Source: Nematocida ironsii (lineage: Eukaryota; Microsporidia). From it: DNA of 64,000 nt. Every line of letters begins with the position of its first letter. Position 1 is the stretch's first letter. Below are positions 35,804 through 46,348 of this stretch, piece after piece. Made by a program: the position numbers and the translations under genes. The notes below the pieces were generated by a model. That model ran no database searches, was not told where the DNA came from, and saw only the letters and a list, made by a program, of their open reading frames with translations. Location of the stretch: assembly GCA_001642415.1 (NCBI GenBank), contig LTDK01000174.1:248001-312000 (forward strand), given 5' to 3'.

Positions 35804-38533
35804 ATGAAAGGAAACAGACTAAACCTTACTATAATAATTATTATAGCTATACTAAGTATTACAAAGCAAGTGTATGGAGATAAATCTATGTCTCTGGTAA
35901 AAAAGGCACAATATATTAAAATTAAATTGGATTCTGGATATGCATATATAAACCCAGGTGGATCATTAAATCTATTAAGAGGATATATAATAGATAAGAT
36001 GGGATTAATTTATAACATAAGAGAATTTACATCAGATATAGATATTAAGTATACTGTGTCACCAGATACTTCAGAGGGCAGTGAGGGGAATTCACATGTA
36101 TTAACTAGATTTAGAGATGAAGATAGGCCACTATTTAAAGAATTAGAGAATGGGATTAAAGATATATATTTAAACAAGTATTATATATCACTTATAGAGC
36201 TATTCCCATTTATATATAAGAATATGCCAATTGAAACATCAAATGAAGATAGTTTTATACGATTTTTAAGATCAAAAGATGTACAACCAAATATGCAATA
36301 TATTCTGGCAGCACTTCTTCTTATTACTGAAGGAGTTAATATAAATATTGACATAAATGACGATCAGTATTCTCCATGTCTTACTATTAAAAGAAAAAAC
36401 AATATTGAGTATATGAGCACTAGCCTAAGCATAAAGAAATCTGTGAGAAAATCAAAGGAGGACAAATGGATTTGCCAAAGAAAAACCATTGAGTTGGTTG
36501 AATTTTTTAAAACATTCGCAAGTGCGTATTTCTTATACAAAGAAAATGAATTTGCAGAGCCTATCACGTTAGAGCAATTTAAGAGTGGCAAGTTCCTTAA
36601 TAACACAGGGTTTCTTATACAGACGTTTATATACTATGTACTAAAGACAGAAGAAGACATAGAAAGGTTTTATAATACAGTTCATAAAATGCTTAGTAAC
36701 TATATAAAAGATACTATTGACTCAAGTGATACAACACATCTAGATGCATACTATGCTATCTATAATAAGTTATTTATACATGCAGATGACAATCTCTGTA
36801 TTTCTTCTACTCTATCGTATATTAATGCATTAGAAAGCATTCCAGAAGTACTGAAGGAAGAAGAAGTGCTTCCATTTAGTAAGACTAGGCACATTCCTAA
36901 TTTACAAAATATAATTAAAAATACGAATCCTTCATGTATAGATAGAGATGTAAGAATACATTTAGCACAGACTGAAAATAATGTGTCTCTTTCGGTATTA
37001 GGAGTTATTTGCTGTTTATTATACAATTCTAAGGAATGCCAGTATATTTTTACAAGAGAAGAATACTCACTGACATTAATTAAATTCTTTCAAAAATACA
37101 TGCGCCCATTCCAAAGCATTGGTGTGAGCGCTTATACTGAATGGAGTAAGATTTGTGTAATTATTATGAAGAATAAAAAAGTATTTGTAGATAATAATAA
37201 TAAAATCAGCCCGGGATTATTAAATATGCTGTATGCAGTAATAGATATCCTAGAAGAAGACGTAAAAGAGGTAGTTATGCTTGATGGTATTATTCAGAAA
37301 GTATGTAAATCAAAATGCACAGAGGATAAATTATTCTACAGAAAGGTAAACAAGTATCTTACAAGGCTATTTAGCAGGATAGGTGTTAATTCATATGTGA
37401 CAGTACTATTTGGAGAAGTTAAAAGAGTGCATAAAAACGGCAGGTATGATTTACATGGGCAGTTGACTATATTGTATACGTATAAAGACAATCAGAAGGC
37501 CATAAATATAGATATTGGTGACAACGGCATGGATATAATACTAAGTGGAGCGATTACGCCCTTTTATATTACTAAGAAAAAAGAACTACTCGATTTAACC
37601 CATATGTACACAGAAAAGGATAATTTTACTGCTTGCTTAGTCACTCATTATATTGAGTGCATGGCAAAAGATGTAGAAATAAAACTGGGAATAAATAATT
37701 CAGAGGAGTTTATAAAAGAAGTTAAAAACCAAATAAGCACTGGATTTAAAAACATAAATTCATTACTAATAATGAGGAAAATAGATAGCTTACAGTACAA
37801 AAAGCAGATTATAACTGCAATGCTAATTAATTCCTGCGATAATAATAGAGAAATTACCAAAATAACCCCATTACTGCGGTTTTTATCTAATATCATAGGA
37901 AGCTGTGATTTGAGCATGCCTAATGTGCTTAAAGAAGTTATATGCTGTACTTCCTTTATAAACAAATATGATAAAATATTCCCGCATATACAGGTTAATC
38001 AGGAGTTATATAAGATAATCGACAGCACTACAGACACAGAAACAATTACAGATATAATATTGCATATAACCCGAAACAAATTACCAGGTCTTTTACTGGG
38101 CTGTATAGAGAAGTATATGAAAGAGAATAGTGACACAGAGAATAGGTGGTTTAACAAAATCTTTAAATCCCATAGTAAACAGCTATATGAGTGTTTCTTA
38201 CAATACAGCAGTGTTGTATATTTAAACGCACTATCCAAGATCATGATGGATTCTGGGTATACAGATAAAATTATTGAAATAGTTAATGTTACATGGCTAG
38301 TATATGCATGTGAGTCAAAGAGCATATCACCAGCACAACTTAACCAAATATATAACAATATTAGCATAAAATGCATTTCTACTCTTAGTGATATAGAGCA
38401 GTATATTGAAATAGAAAACAATTACAAAAATGTAATAGAAATGCTTTCAGCTAAAAAGAGAGAAGTGCATAAAGAATGTGAAGAGGAGAAAGAGAAAGTC
38501 AATAAGCTTATTAGTCTTTTTAAACTTAAATAA
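35804..38533 (+). CDS. Large secreted orphan protein
   Basis: This 909-residue protein opens with LNLTIIIIIAILSITKQVYG then D, a typical signal peptide with likely cleavage after Gly near residue 25. No further membrane span is visible. The body is helical, with a notable FLRSKDVQPNMQYILAALLL then ITEGV segment near residues 160-180. The C-terminus ends in a Glu/Lys coiled coil (AKKREVHKECEEEKEKVNK). The coding sequence is markedly more A/T-rich and Asn/Ile/Lys-rich than its neighbours. Large secreted multigene families of this type are known in Nematocida; assignment to one is inference. A host-exposed or spore role is plausible but unproven. Confidence 0.8.
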   Translation: MKGNRLNLTIIIIIAILSITKQVYGDKSMSLVKKAQYIKIKLDSGYAYINPGGSLNLLRGYIIDKMGLIYNIREFTSDIDIKYTVSPDTSEGSEGNSHVLTRFRDEDRPLFKELENGIKDIYLNKYYISLIELFPFIYKNMPIETSNEDSFIRFLRSKDVQPNMQYILAALLLITEGVNINIDINDDQYSPCLTIKRKNNIEYMSTSLSIKKSVRKSKEDKWICQRKTIELVEFFKTFASAYFLYKENEFAEPITLEQFKSGKFLNNTGFLIQTFIYYVLKTEEDIERFYNTVHKMLSNYIKDTIDSSDTTHLDAYYAIYNKLFIHADDNLCISSTLSYINALESIPEVLKEEEVLPFSKTRHIPNLQNIIKNTNPSCIDRDVRIHLAQTENNVSLSVLGVICCLLYNSKECQYIFTREEYSLTLIKFFQKYMRPFQSIGVSAYTEWSKICVIIMKNKKVFVDNNNKISPGLLNMLYAVIDILEEDVKEVVMLDGIIQKVCKSKCTEDKLFYRKVNKYLTRLFSRIGVNSYVTVLFGEVKRVHKNGRYDLHGQLTILYTYKDNQKAINIDIGDNGMDIILSGAITPFYITKKKELLDLTHMYTEKDNFTACLVTHYIECMAKDVEIKLGINNSEEFIKEVKNQISTGFKNINSLLIMRKIDSLQYKKQIITAMLINSCDNNREITKITPLLRFLSNIIGSCDLSMPNVLKEVICCTSFINKYDKIFPHIQVNQELYKIIDSTTDTETITDIILHITRNKLPGLLLGCIEKYMKENSDTENRWFNKIFKSHSKQLYECFLQYSSVVYLNALSKIMMDSGYTDKIIEIVNVTWLVYACESKSISPAQLNQIYNNISIKCISTLSDIEQYIEIENNYKNVIEMLSAKKREVHKECEEEKEKVNKLISLFKLK

Positions 38534-39085
38534 CCTAAACTGGTGAAATTATAATAAATAGTTAATAATATAATACAAAACACTCTGAAAATTATTATTT
38601 TAATTATTTTTGGATTATTTAAGTTATTTATTTTGTATGAGCACAGAAATTTCATATTCAATTTTTGAATAGAAGTAATAAACAATTGGATGCCTGTTGA
38701 ATTATATAGGAAATTTTGTATTAAATGACTATACTGCATAGTTGATATGGAATAAGAATTAAAGTATAAGAGAAGAAACTCTACCATATACTGATCGTGT
38801 CTAAGCATATAATCTATAAGTTATATTCTTAAGTATGTAAATCTTTTTAAATAATTTATATAAATAGGCTATGCCATTCATAATAATGAAAATGTACAAA
38901 TCGGCATGCATAAAAACTGTATTAATCATATTACATCAGTGATTATCAAGTGGGATGCTATATAATTTAGTGATTATTATCATTTTATTGAAGCTAATTA
39001 TATATGAAAAACACCTAATAATTAACAAACTGTCAATTTGATTCGTTAAATATCTATATATAGCAGAAGAAGTTATTGAAATTAA
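38534..39085. other. AT-rich spacer between two secreted-protein genes
   Basis: About 550 bp of very AT-rich DNA. Minus-strand ORFs here (38422-38808, 38936-39139) are Ile/Leu/Ser-rich translations overlapping flanking genes and are not credited. No repeat or RNA gene is recognised. Confidence 0.4.
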
Positions 39086-40693
39086 ATGAGATTTATTAAA
39101 GAAATATATACAGTATCCCTTATTGGATTTGGGGCACACTACGTTATGTGTGGGTTAATACCAAATGCCACACACATGCCGTATAATCCAATGGATGTGC
39201 AAGTACCCAATATAGATATATTTGACAGCCAACTAAACACATCGATGCTGAATAATATAAACAACCAATCTGAAATCATTAACTCAGCTGCAAGAGTTAC
39301 CCATGCTATTAACAGTGCAGAGGCTGCTTATGCTACAGAATCCCCTCAGGAAATAATAGATGAGTTTATTTTAAGTAATGAGAAAAAATATAGAAATATG
39401 TTTAAAGTGTATAAGCATGATGATCCAGATGTTAACATGCAAGAGGACTATAGAAAATTAAATATTCTATTAAAATCATCAATGCAGGAGGAAAACCCAT
39501 CTAAAGAAGAAATTTTAAGTAATATATATACCCAAACTCGGTATTCTAACAGAATAAGATCGTATGGATTTTCAGTAATAGGTCCTATGGATATAGAACT
39601 GGCAAAACTAATTACAACTGAGCAGGCAGAAGTACATACGGATGAAGAACACAAGAACATTTCACCTGAAAGCGGCCGTTATAAGTTTATTACAAGTGAT
39701 ATAGGAAGAACAATTGATCTTTTTGATTATAAATTATCTGCTATTAATCGGCAATTAGATCAGGCAACAAACACTTTAAAGTATCCATTTGAAGAAAAGG
39801 CGGCCGAATACAAGTGGTTTTCAAAAAATCTGGCAATTTCATTTAATATGTTTAATATGATAAATTCAATCAGAGTAAATAGGATTCTATCTGCATTCAA
39901 AATACAAAGATTAATGAAATTTAGCAATGAAGCTGTTGACCAGATGAACTACCACAAAGAAGTAAGGAATTTCGGGTTATATAAAAATAATAAAGAAATG
40001 ACTGATAAAGAACGTGCACTAAATGAATTTAACTATACTTTAAAATTACCTGATATATTCAAAACAAGTGTTTTAAATGTTAAATACAAAAAAACTATTA
40101 TTTCTTCCATGTGTATGCAAATACTCAATTTTATTTCAGAATTTAAAGAAGCTATAAAAACAACACCTATACCCGAAAAAATTAAAACTCCCATATTGCT
40201 TGATTTTCACCAGGCTTATGTATACGGATTAAAATCAATAGACGGTTTAAAATACGTGGATGCATACAGCTTCAATAATGACGAACTGCTTAAAGTAGAA
40301 GATTCTTTTACGAGATTTATAAATAAATATTTAGAAGGTGAATCAAAACTATCCAATTATATAGAACGCCTCAAAGAAAAGATAGATGCGAGATTATATA
40401 TGTCTGTATCTAAAGAAGAAAATTCTGATCCTACAGAAATTACATTGTCTACAGAAAACCAAGATGACAGAGAAACATTGCATTTAATTTCTATTCTTAG
40501 GTGGTTTTTATCTATTGAAAAAGATATATGTTATAAGGAAATAGAAAACTTAGATAATATAATTATTGCAATTTCAGATAGACCGCAGAAGGATGCATAT
40601 CCCTCCATGAGATATTTTACATATCTTAATAAAGTAACAGAAAATAATGATATAATCGATCAAATAATAGAGAAGTATCAATCAAAGTCATGA
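39086..40693 (+). CDS. Secreted orphan protein
   Basis: This 535-residue protein begins MRFIKEIYTVSLIGFGAHYV followed by MCGLIPNA, which reads as a signal peptide of about 25-28 residues. The mature part is helical, polar and rich in Asn, Lys, Glu and Ile, with no domain I can name. It is tandem to the 909-residue secreted protein and has similar base composition, suggesting the same kind of lineage-specific gene. One exact AATTTCGGGTTAT (39968-39980) falls inside this coding region, encoding Asn-Phe-Gly-Leu in frame. No catalytic motif is visible. Confidence 0.78.
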   Translation: MRFIKEIYTVSLIGFGAHYVMCGLIPNATHMPYNPMDVQVPNIDIFDSQLNTSMLNNINNQSEIINSAARVTHAINSAEAAYATESPQEIIDEFILSNEKKYRNMFKVYKHDDPDVNMQEDYRKLNILLKSSMQEENPSKEEILSNIYTQTRYSNRIRSYGFSVIGPMDIELAKLITTEQAEVHTDEEHKNISPESGRYKFITSDIGRTIDLFDYKLSAINRQLDQATNTLKYPFEEKAAEYKWFSKNLAISFNMFNMINSIRVNRILSAFKIQRLMKFSNEAVDQMNYHKEVRNFGLYKNNKEMTDKERALNEFNYTLKLPDIFKTSVLNVKYKKTIISSMCMQILNFISEFKEAIKTTPIPEKIKTPILLDFHQAYVYGLKSIDGLKYVDAYSFNNDELLKVEDSFTRFINKYLEGESKLSNYIERLKEKIDARLYMSVSKEENSDPTEITLSTENQDDRETLHLISILRWFLSIEKDICYKEIENLDNIIIAISDRPQKDAYPSMRYFTYLNKVTENNDIIDQIIEKYQSKS

Positions 40694-41280
40694 AAAATAA
40701 GAGCATATGGAATACTGCGCATAATATAAAGACTTTAAAGTTTGTCTAAAAATAAATTATTTTATTTTAAATGTGTAAAGAATAAATAAAATTCACATTT
40801 TTTCTAATGCAATATAATTTATAATTTTACCTCTTAGAACAAGCAATTTACTGTTAAATTTATCTTGAGATGGGATTAATAGGATAATTCAAAGGAATCA
40901 CATAATTAAACACATACAGAAATGATATACACTTCTATAGATTAAATAAGTATGGCATTTACTTATAGCAATAAGAGTGTACACATAAGAAAAGAAACCC
41001 GGCTTAATATTACATTAATAATAGAAATTACTAGAAATATAATATGAAATATTTCAATATGACAATATAAGTTAATAATAGTAAGATACAACAGAGCCTA
41101 GGATGTTTAAATTGGGATTTATCCTTATGTAGTCATAATATGAAATTATTGTGAAAGTCTATGCTTTATTTATTTGTGTTTGGCTGTGTGTCCGGTATAG
41201 CTTTAGTGACATAAACAGCGTGTGGTATTTTTAATAATTTTGTGTTATAAAGGTATAAATAAATATATTTTTTTATACGC
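40694..41280. other. AT-rich spacer before VMA1
   Basis: These 587 bp separate the secreted orphan from VMA1. No ORF above noise, repeat array or RNA gene can be seen. The composition stays AT-rich until just before the VMA1 start, where the base use changes sharply. Confidence 0.4.
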
Positions 41281-43113
41281 ATGAACCGAAATGAATTTCT
41301 GTTCTTAAGTAGAGAAGGGGAGAACATGACTGGAAGCGTGTACATGGTGAGTGGGCCAGTGGTCATCGCAGAAAACATGCTTGGCTGTGCTATGTATGAA
41401 CTTGCTAAAGTGGGGCACCAAGGATTAATGGGAGAGGTAATAAAGATAGAAGGAGATAAGATTACCATTCAAGTGTATGAGGAAACATCTGGCCTGGGGG
41501 TGGGTGATCCTGTTGTAAGGTTAGGACATCCTCTTTGTGTTGAGTTGGGCCCTGGACTATTAGATAATATATTTGATGGAATACAGCGACCACTACGGCA
41601 GATATATAATGACACGAAGAGTCTGTACATTCCAAATGGTATTTCTTTGCCTGCTTTAGACCGGACAAAAAAATGGGAATTTACACCGACTGTGTCTATA
41701 GGAGACAAACTGAAGGCAGGAGATATTTTTGGAATGGTAGAGGAGAATACTCTTCTTACGCTGCGGCTTATGGTATCGCCAAAGAGTAAGGGGGGCATAG
41801 TCACTAAAATAGCTGAAAAGGGCATGTATACGGTAGAGGAGATATTGCTAGAGCTAGAAAACAATGGTATAGTAAGTACAGAAAAAATGTACCAAATCTG
41901 GCCGGTTAGATCGCCCCGACCAATCAAGCAAAAGCTTACCCCTGTGCAGCAATTGTTCACGGGGCAGAGACTCTTAGATGCAATGTTTCCGTGTGTGCAG
42001 GGAGGAACTGCTGCAATTCCTGGGGCATTCGGATGTGGTAAGACTGTTATTTCACAGTCTCTTTCAAAGTACTCCAACTCAGATGTGATTGTTTATGTAG
42101 GGTGTGGAGAGAGAGGGAATGAAATGAGTGAAGTGCTTGAGGAGTTTCCTACTCTTAAAATAAATGTAGACGGGAGAGAGGAGTCTATTATGAAGAGAAC
42201 TGTGCTGATTGCAAATACCTCTAATATGCCAGTGGCTGCTAGAGAGGCATCTATCTACACGGGAATAACTATAGCAGAGTACTACAGAGATCAAGGATAC
42301 AATGTTTCAATGATGGCAGACTCAACTTCTAGATGGGCCGAGGCACTTAGAGAAATAAGTGGTCGGCTGGCAGAAATGCCCGCAGATAGTGGGTACCCTG
42401 CATACTTGGGTGCTCGTCTGGCCTTCTTCTATGAGAGAGCTGGGTACACAGAGTGCTTGGGAAGCGGAGAAAGGCAGGGCAGTGTCACTGTAGTAGGGGC
42501 AGTCTCTCCTCCGGGTGGAGATTTCTCAGACCCAGTGACCGCAGCCACTCTAGGAATTGTACAGGTGTTTTGGGGGCTGGACAAAAAGCTCGCACAGAGA
42601 AAGCACTTCCCAAGTGTAAACTGGAATCTTAGCTACTCTAAATACATAAATCTTCTTACGCCATACCATAATCAATACAATGCTACCTATGCAGACTCAA
42701 TGAAAGTGATTAAAGAGCTCCTCCAGAAAGAGGAGTCACTCAGTGAGATTGTACAGCTTGTTGGGAAGGGGTCTCTGGGAGAACTGGAGAAACTAGAAAT
42801 GAGCATAGCAAAAATCATTAAAGAAGATTTCCTGCAGCAAAATGGTGTGTCGGCCTATGACAAGTACTGTCCATTCTATAAAACAGTGCTAATGAGCAAC
42901 ACTATTGTGTATTACTACAAAGTATGCAAAGAGCTGTTGGAGACCAAAGTAGTTCCGTCTTGGGAGTTCTTACTGAATGAAACTCAAGACATCTACTACA
43001 AACTAACAAGAATGAAGTTTGAGGATCCAGTTAAGGGAGAGGACAGAATAACAGATAATTTAATGCATCTGCAAAAAAACATAACAGCCGCATCACGTGT
43101 CCTAACAGAGTAA
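41281..43113 (+). CDS. VMA1: V-type proton ATPase catalytic subunit A
   Basis: This 610-residue protein has all V-ATPase A landmarks: the barrel domain ([16 protein letters not shown]), the A-specific non-homologous insert around residues 150-200 ([17 protein letters not shown]), the P-loop GAFGCGKT at residues 248-255, the adjacent [15 protein letters not shown], and [20 protein letters not shown] plus [20 protein letters not shown]. It hydrolyses ATP in V1 to drive proton pumping into vacuoles or endosomes, including the microsporidian posterior vacuole by inference. No intein interrupts it, unlike yeast VMA1. Its codon use is visibly GC-richer than that of the secreted genes on both sides. 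Confidence 0.97.
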   Translation: MNRNEFLFLSREGENMTGSVYMVSGPVVIAENMLGCAMYELAKVGHQGLMGEVIKIEGDKITIQVYEETSGLGVGDPVVRLGHPLCVELGPGLLDNIFDGIQRPLRQIYNDTKSLYIPNGISLPALDRTKKWEFTPTVSIGDKLKAGDIFGMVEENTLLTLRLMVSPKSKGGIVTKIAEKGMYTVEEILLELENNGIVSTEKMYQIWPVRSPRPIKQKLTPVQQLFTGQRLLDAMFPCVQGGTAAIPGAFGCGKTVISQSLSKYSNSDVIVYVGCGERGNEMSEVLEEFPTLKINVDGREESIMKRTVLIANTSNMPVAAREASIYTGITIAEYYRDQGYNVSMMADSTSRWAEALREISGRLAEMPADSGYPAYLGARLAFFYERAGYTECLGSGERQGSVTVVGAVSPPGGDFSDPVTAATLGIVQVFWGLDKKLAQRKHFPSVNWNLSYSKYINLLTPYHNQYNATYADSMKVIKELLQKEESLSEIVQLVGKGSLGELEKLEMSIAKIIKEDFLQQNGVSAYDKYCPFYKTVLMSNTIVYYYKVCKELLETKVVPSWEFLLNETQDIYYKLTRMKFEDPVKGEDRITDNLMHLQKNITAASRVLTE

Positions 43114-43788
43114 TTTATTTTACTAAACCCCAGAATACAACCAAATACCACAATTCTGTATACACTCAATAACTCTAACAGATGCAAAAAGCACTGCAGT
43201 GGATGGGTATTAATATATTCAGCCATGCATGAGTGTTTCGTGTTTCTATATAACATACTCCTACTTGTGCAGTACTAATTACACTGTAATAGAATGGGTT
43301 AGTAGATATACAAGAATTAATATTAGAAATGGTTAAATATTCGTTTTTCATTATTTCTACCTTTATACAGTAATAAATAATGATTTTTTTGAATAGTTCT
43401 GTGATTACCTTCAATACGCATGTTTAACTGAAATAAAGAAAATATTCTGAGTTTCTTATGCTTCTATCTGTGTTTAATGAATAAAACCATGTAATTTAAC
43501 TTAAAGAAAGAAGTAATTTACAGAATAATTAATTTTCTTGTGCCTCTACTCTGGTTATAATATCAGTTACACACCCTGTGAATATTTTATAAATTTATGA
43601 TGTATAGAATATAGTATACTGACTGTAATTTGATTGATCCACTGAATAGACTAATAATTCGTCCATTTTAGTTTAGATTGATTTGATTCGTTAATTTCTA
43701 ACTGCCTATTATACTGTTTAAACAAGATCATTTGTCAATTATAAAATAATGATTCGCTCTTACTTAATAACTATAAATATGAAAATAT
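43114..43788. other. AT-rich spacer VMA1/membrane-anchored orphan
   Basis: About 675 bp. Short ORFs on either strand here (43175-43414 minus; 43749-43940 plus) look like noise; the plus one runs through the next gene's start in another frame. No repeat array or RNA gene is evident. Confidence 0.4.
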
Positions 43789-45480
43789 TTGCAGCTCCAT
43801 TTAGAAATGGCATTAAATGCAAGCAAAGAAAACTTAAAAAAGCGAAAATACATAATAGCCACAGTTGTTGCTGGGTTAATTGCGCTGCTTTTTATAGCTT
43901 GGTACTTATTGGAATTTCGGCCTGGCTCTTCAGATGTTAAAAAAACAAATGCGGATATAACAATAAGCAATAAAAGCATAGATGAGACACAGGATATTAC
44001 GTCACTATTTGTTTGGATAGGACAGAAGGTGAAAAATACAAAATTTTATGACAGAGAAGAGCTACCATTAAATTCACTTAAGAGAATGACAGATGAAGGG
44101 GAAAAGAATGCAATTCAAAAAATAGATAAAATGAAAAGCGCTGTAGAGTTACTTTTAAAGGAGTATGGAAAGACCAAGAAAAAAAGTAATTATAAAAACT
44201 TGCAGGCCACTATTTACAATGTTCTAAAGGACAATTTTATGCTTAGGTATTTATTCTTATTAATGGACGATCCTATGGATACTATACACAAGATTGGTTT
44301 ACTTGATGAAAATAACAAATGCACTGGTGAGTGCCCATTGAATGCATTAAAATGGTTATTAACTGGTCATGATCAAAAAACTGTGTCTTTATTCAATACG
44401 ATTATAGGCAAGGATATAGGTGACGTGGACTTAAACAACAAAATGACAAGAATTGTTGATCTACTTCTAAGAATTGTCATTACAAATCCACCACAAGCAA
44501 CTCGTAGAAGAGAATTAAAACAGCAGAAAACACTTTCTATGATTCTAGATGAAATTGATAAGGACAAGACTAGATTTATGGAATACGCTAAGTTAAAGAA
44601 TTCAAAAGGTTCAAAGGCGGCTCTATATAGCAATGGCAAGAAAGAAAGGTTTGCAGAAGTGCAAGACTATAGAAACAACGATAAAGAACCCATTGCAACT
44701 GAAGAAGAAGCAACAATGGCATCTATTGTATCTCTAGTGGCACATGTACAGCGAGCTGCTGCTATAGACAATGCTGAATATTTCAATGGTTTAATCGCAC
44801 TGGGAAAGAATAGTAAAAAGCACCGCGGGTTCTATTCGATGGTTAAAGATAACAATGAAAACTATCTTATTTTCTTTATAGAATACATTAGGGCATACAT
44901 TGGCTCATCAGAAAAATCAACGAATAATCCCACTTTGTGCGTTTTTATACAATACTTAGACCGATTTTTAAAAGAGGTAGACTCATACTCAACTATGAGC
45001 CAGATACTGAATTCAAAAAAAGTCAATCAAATAGGTGACTTACAGAAAATTTCCGCTGGTCATTTAGACAAAATTGAAGAAGTCATCAATTTTACTGACA
45101 GATTGATTTCTTTAGTATCCCTAGAGGCAGATTATATATTTGCGAAAAAGCAGCACAGGTACATTCTTTATGAATTAGCTAATTGCTATCGGTCTCTTAT
45201 AGAAACCAATGTGTCAATTATACCTAATGATTTAAAGCTAACTCATATTCTTATGAGCTCAGATGAAATAAAGGCGCTATTAAGTGAAGAAAAAGCAAAT
45301 AAGAAAGAAATGTATGTAACACCCGTGCCAAACCCACGAATGAATCTACTTCTGGCATCAGACAAGAAGAAGGGATCTGAACCCATAAATATAATTTCAA
45401 GAGCAATAGAGGCATATGCATATGACCTTTCTTATGCAATGCAGATATTTAATGATCCTCATCGCGCTAATCGCAAATAG
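43789..45480 (+). CDS. Orphan protein with N-terminal signal anchor
   Basis: The protein has 563 residues from 43789, or 557 from the second Met at 43807 (MALNASKENLKKRKY), which is the more natural start. KKRKYIIATVVAGLIALLF followed by IAWYLLEF is a basic-flanked transmembrane segment near residues 18-45, giving a type II membrane or uncleaved-signal topology. The remainder is hydrophilic and helical with no family I recognise; CTGECPLNALKWLLTG is one distinctive Cys-bearing segment. Base composition matches the two secreted genes on the other side of VMA1. A surface or secretory-pathway role is inference. Confidence 0.75.
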   Translation: MQLHLEMALNASKENLKKRKYIIATVVAGLIALLFIAWYLLEFRPGSSDVKKTNADITISNKSIDETQDITSLFVWIGQKVKNTKFYDREELPLNSLKRMTDEGEKNAIQKIDKMKSAVELLLKEYGKTKKKSNYKNLQATIYNVLKDNFMLRYLFLLMDDPMDTIHKIGLLDENNKCTGECPLNALKWLLTGHDQKTVSLFNTIIGKDIGDVDLNNKMTRIVDLLLRIVITNPPQATRRRELKQQKTLSMILDEIDKDKTRFMEYAKLKNSKGSKAALYSNGKKERFAEVQDYRNNDKEPIATEEEATMASIVSLVAHVQRAAAIDNAEYFNGLIALGKNSKKHRGFYSMVKDNNENYLIFFIEYIRAYIGSSEKSTNNPTLCVFIQYLDRFLKEVDSYSTMSQILNSKKVNQIGDLQKISAGHLDKIEEVINFTDRLISLVSLEADYIFAKKQHRYILYELANCYRSLIETNVSIIPNDLKLTHILMSSDEIKALLSEEKANKKEMYVTPVPNPRMNLLLASDKKKGSEPINIISRAIEAYAYDLSYAMQIFNDPHRANRK

Positions 45481-45705
45481 AAGAGTAGATTATACAGATT
45501 ATTCCATATATTATTAATTTCGGGTTATTTCAAGTTTTATAGATAGACAAGTGTAATATATAGGCATGCTAAACATCCTAGTATTTTGGTAAGTTATTAT
45601 TTAGTCTAAACCAAAAATTCGCTGAATAAATAAAGAAACAGCAGTATTTAATCCTTTACATTTTTATTATTTTCATATTTTTAAACTCTTCCAAATAAAT
45701 TCTGG

Positions 45706-45963
45706 TTATGCTTCATTAGTAAATATGTACAGGTTAAGACCAGACACATTTACTAAACCACTGGCTATATCAGTGCGTGGTTTATTTTTAGTAATAACCA
45801 AGGATACTAAAAGATTATCTTCAGTTAAGTAAAGGTATTTTCCTAGTCTTTTGGCTCTTTTAAGACTAATTTCTTTTTTAATTGGTTTCATATGCTTAAG
45901 AAAGTTTTCCTCTTCTGTGTTATTCTTTCCTGCCAGCTGTTTTGCAAAATTAAACCCATCCAT
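45706..45963 (-). CDS. Small basic protein, unknown
   Basis: From the MDGFNFAKQLAGK start at 45963 the protein has 85 residues. An upstream in-frame Met at 46026 would add a hydrophobic leader (MLIFSSLYSCFMLIIL) that looks like read-through of AT-rich 5' flank, although a signal sequence cannot be excluded. The body has a basic helix (KPIKKEISLKRAKRLGKYLY) and then alternating beta-type residues (NLLVSLVITKNKP; GLVNVSGLNLYIF). No family is recognised. It is convergent with the membrane-anchored orphan, and its 5' side carries an AATTTCTGGTTAT sequence at 46044. Confidence 0.5.
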   Translation of the reverse strand: MDGFNFAKQLAGKNNTEEENFLKHMKPIKKEISLKRAKRLGKYLYLTEDNLLVSLVITKNKPRTDIASGLVNVSGLNLYIFTNEA

Positions 45964-46348
45964 AAAATAATATTTATGGAGTATTATTAACATAAAACAA
46001 GAATATAAACTAGAGAATATTAGCAATAATCAAATAATCATTTAATTTCTGGTTATATAACAAACTGAATATATTGTTTAATTCTCTTTTTAGCATAAAT
46101 TTACAGTGTCATTCAATATTTCTATTTGTATGATTTTATGGTATTTTATGGTTATTTACTCTCTGGCAAATTCATATTTTTATTAATATGTGAATATTAC
46201 TGAATTTCGGGTTATAACGCATTCATACGACGGATTGTGCTATTATACAGGACTATTTAACCATTTATAGCTCTTTATTAATGCGTTGAACAAATGGTAA
46301 TTTTAGTAACAGAAAGTATAATAAGTTACTTTCTGCAAAAATTTTAAC
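45964..46348. other. AT-rich divergent spacer with two copies of the intergenic motif
   Basis: These 385 bp contain AATTTCTGGTTAT at 46044-46056 and AATTTCGGGTTAT at 46203-46215 in the same orientation, about 160 bp apart. They also hold a repeated TTTTATGGTATTTTATGGTT near 46135. No gene is seen. Confidence 0.55.

Noticed and set aside
41469..42077. Minus-strand open frame of about 200 codons
   Set aside because: Antisense to conserved V-ATPase A sequence.
41281..43113. An intein in VMA1
   Set aside because: The reading frame is 610 residues with continuous V-ATPase A similarity and no insertion near the P-loop.
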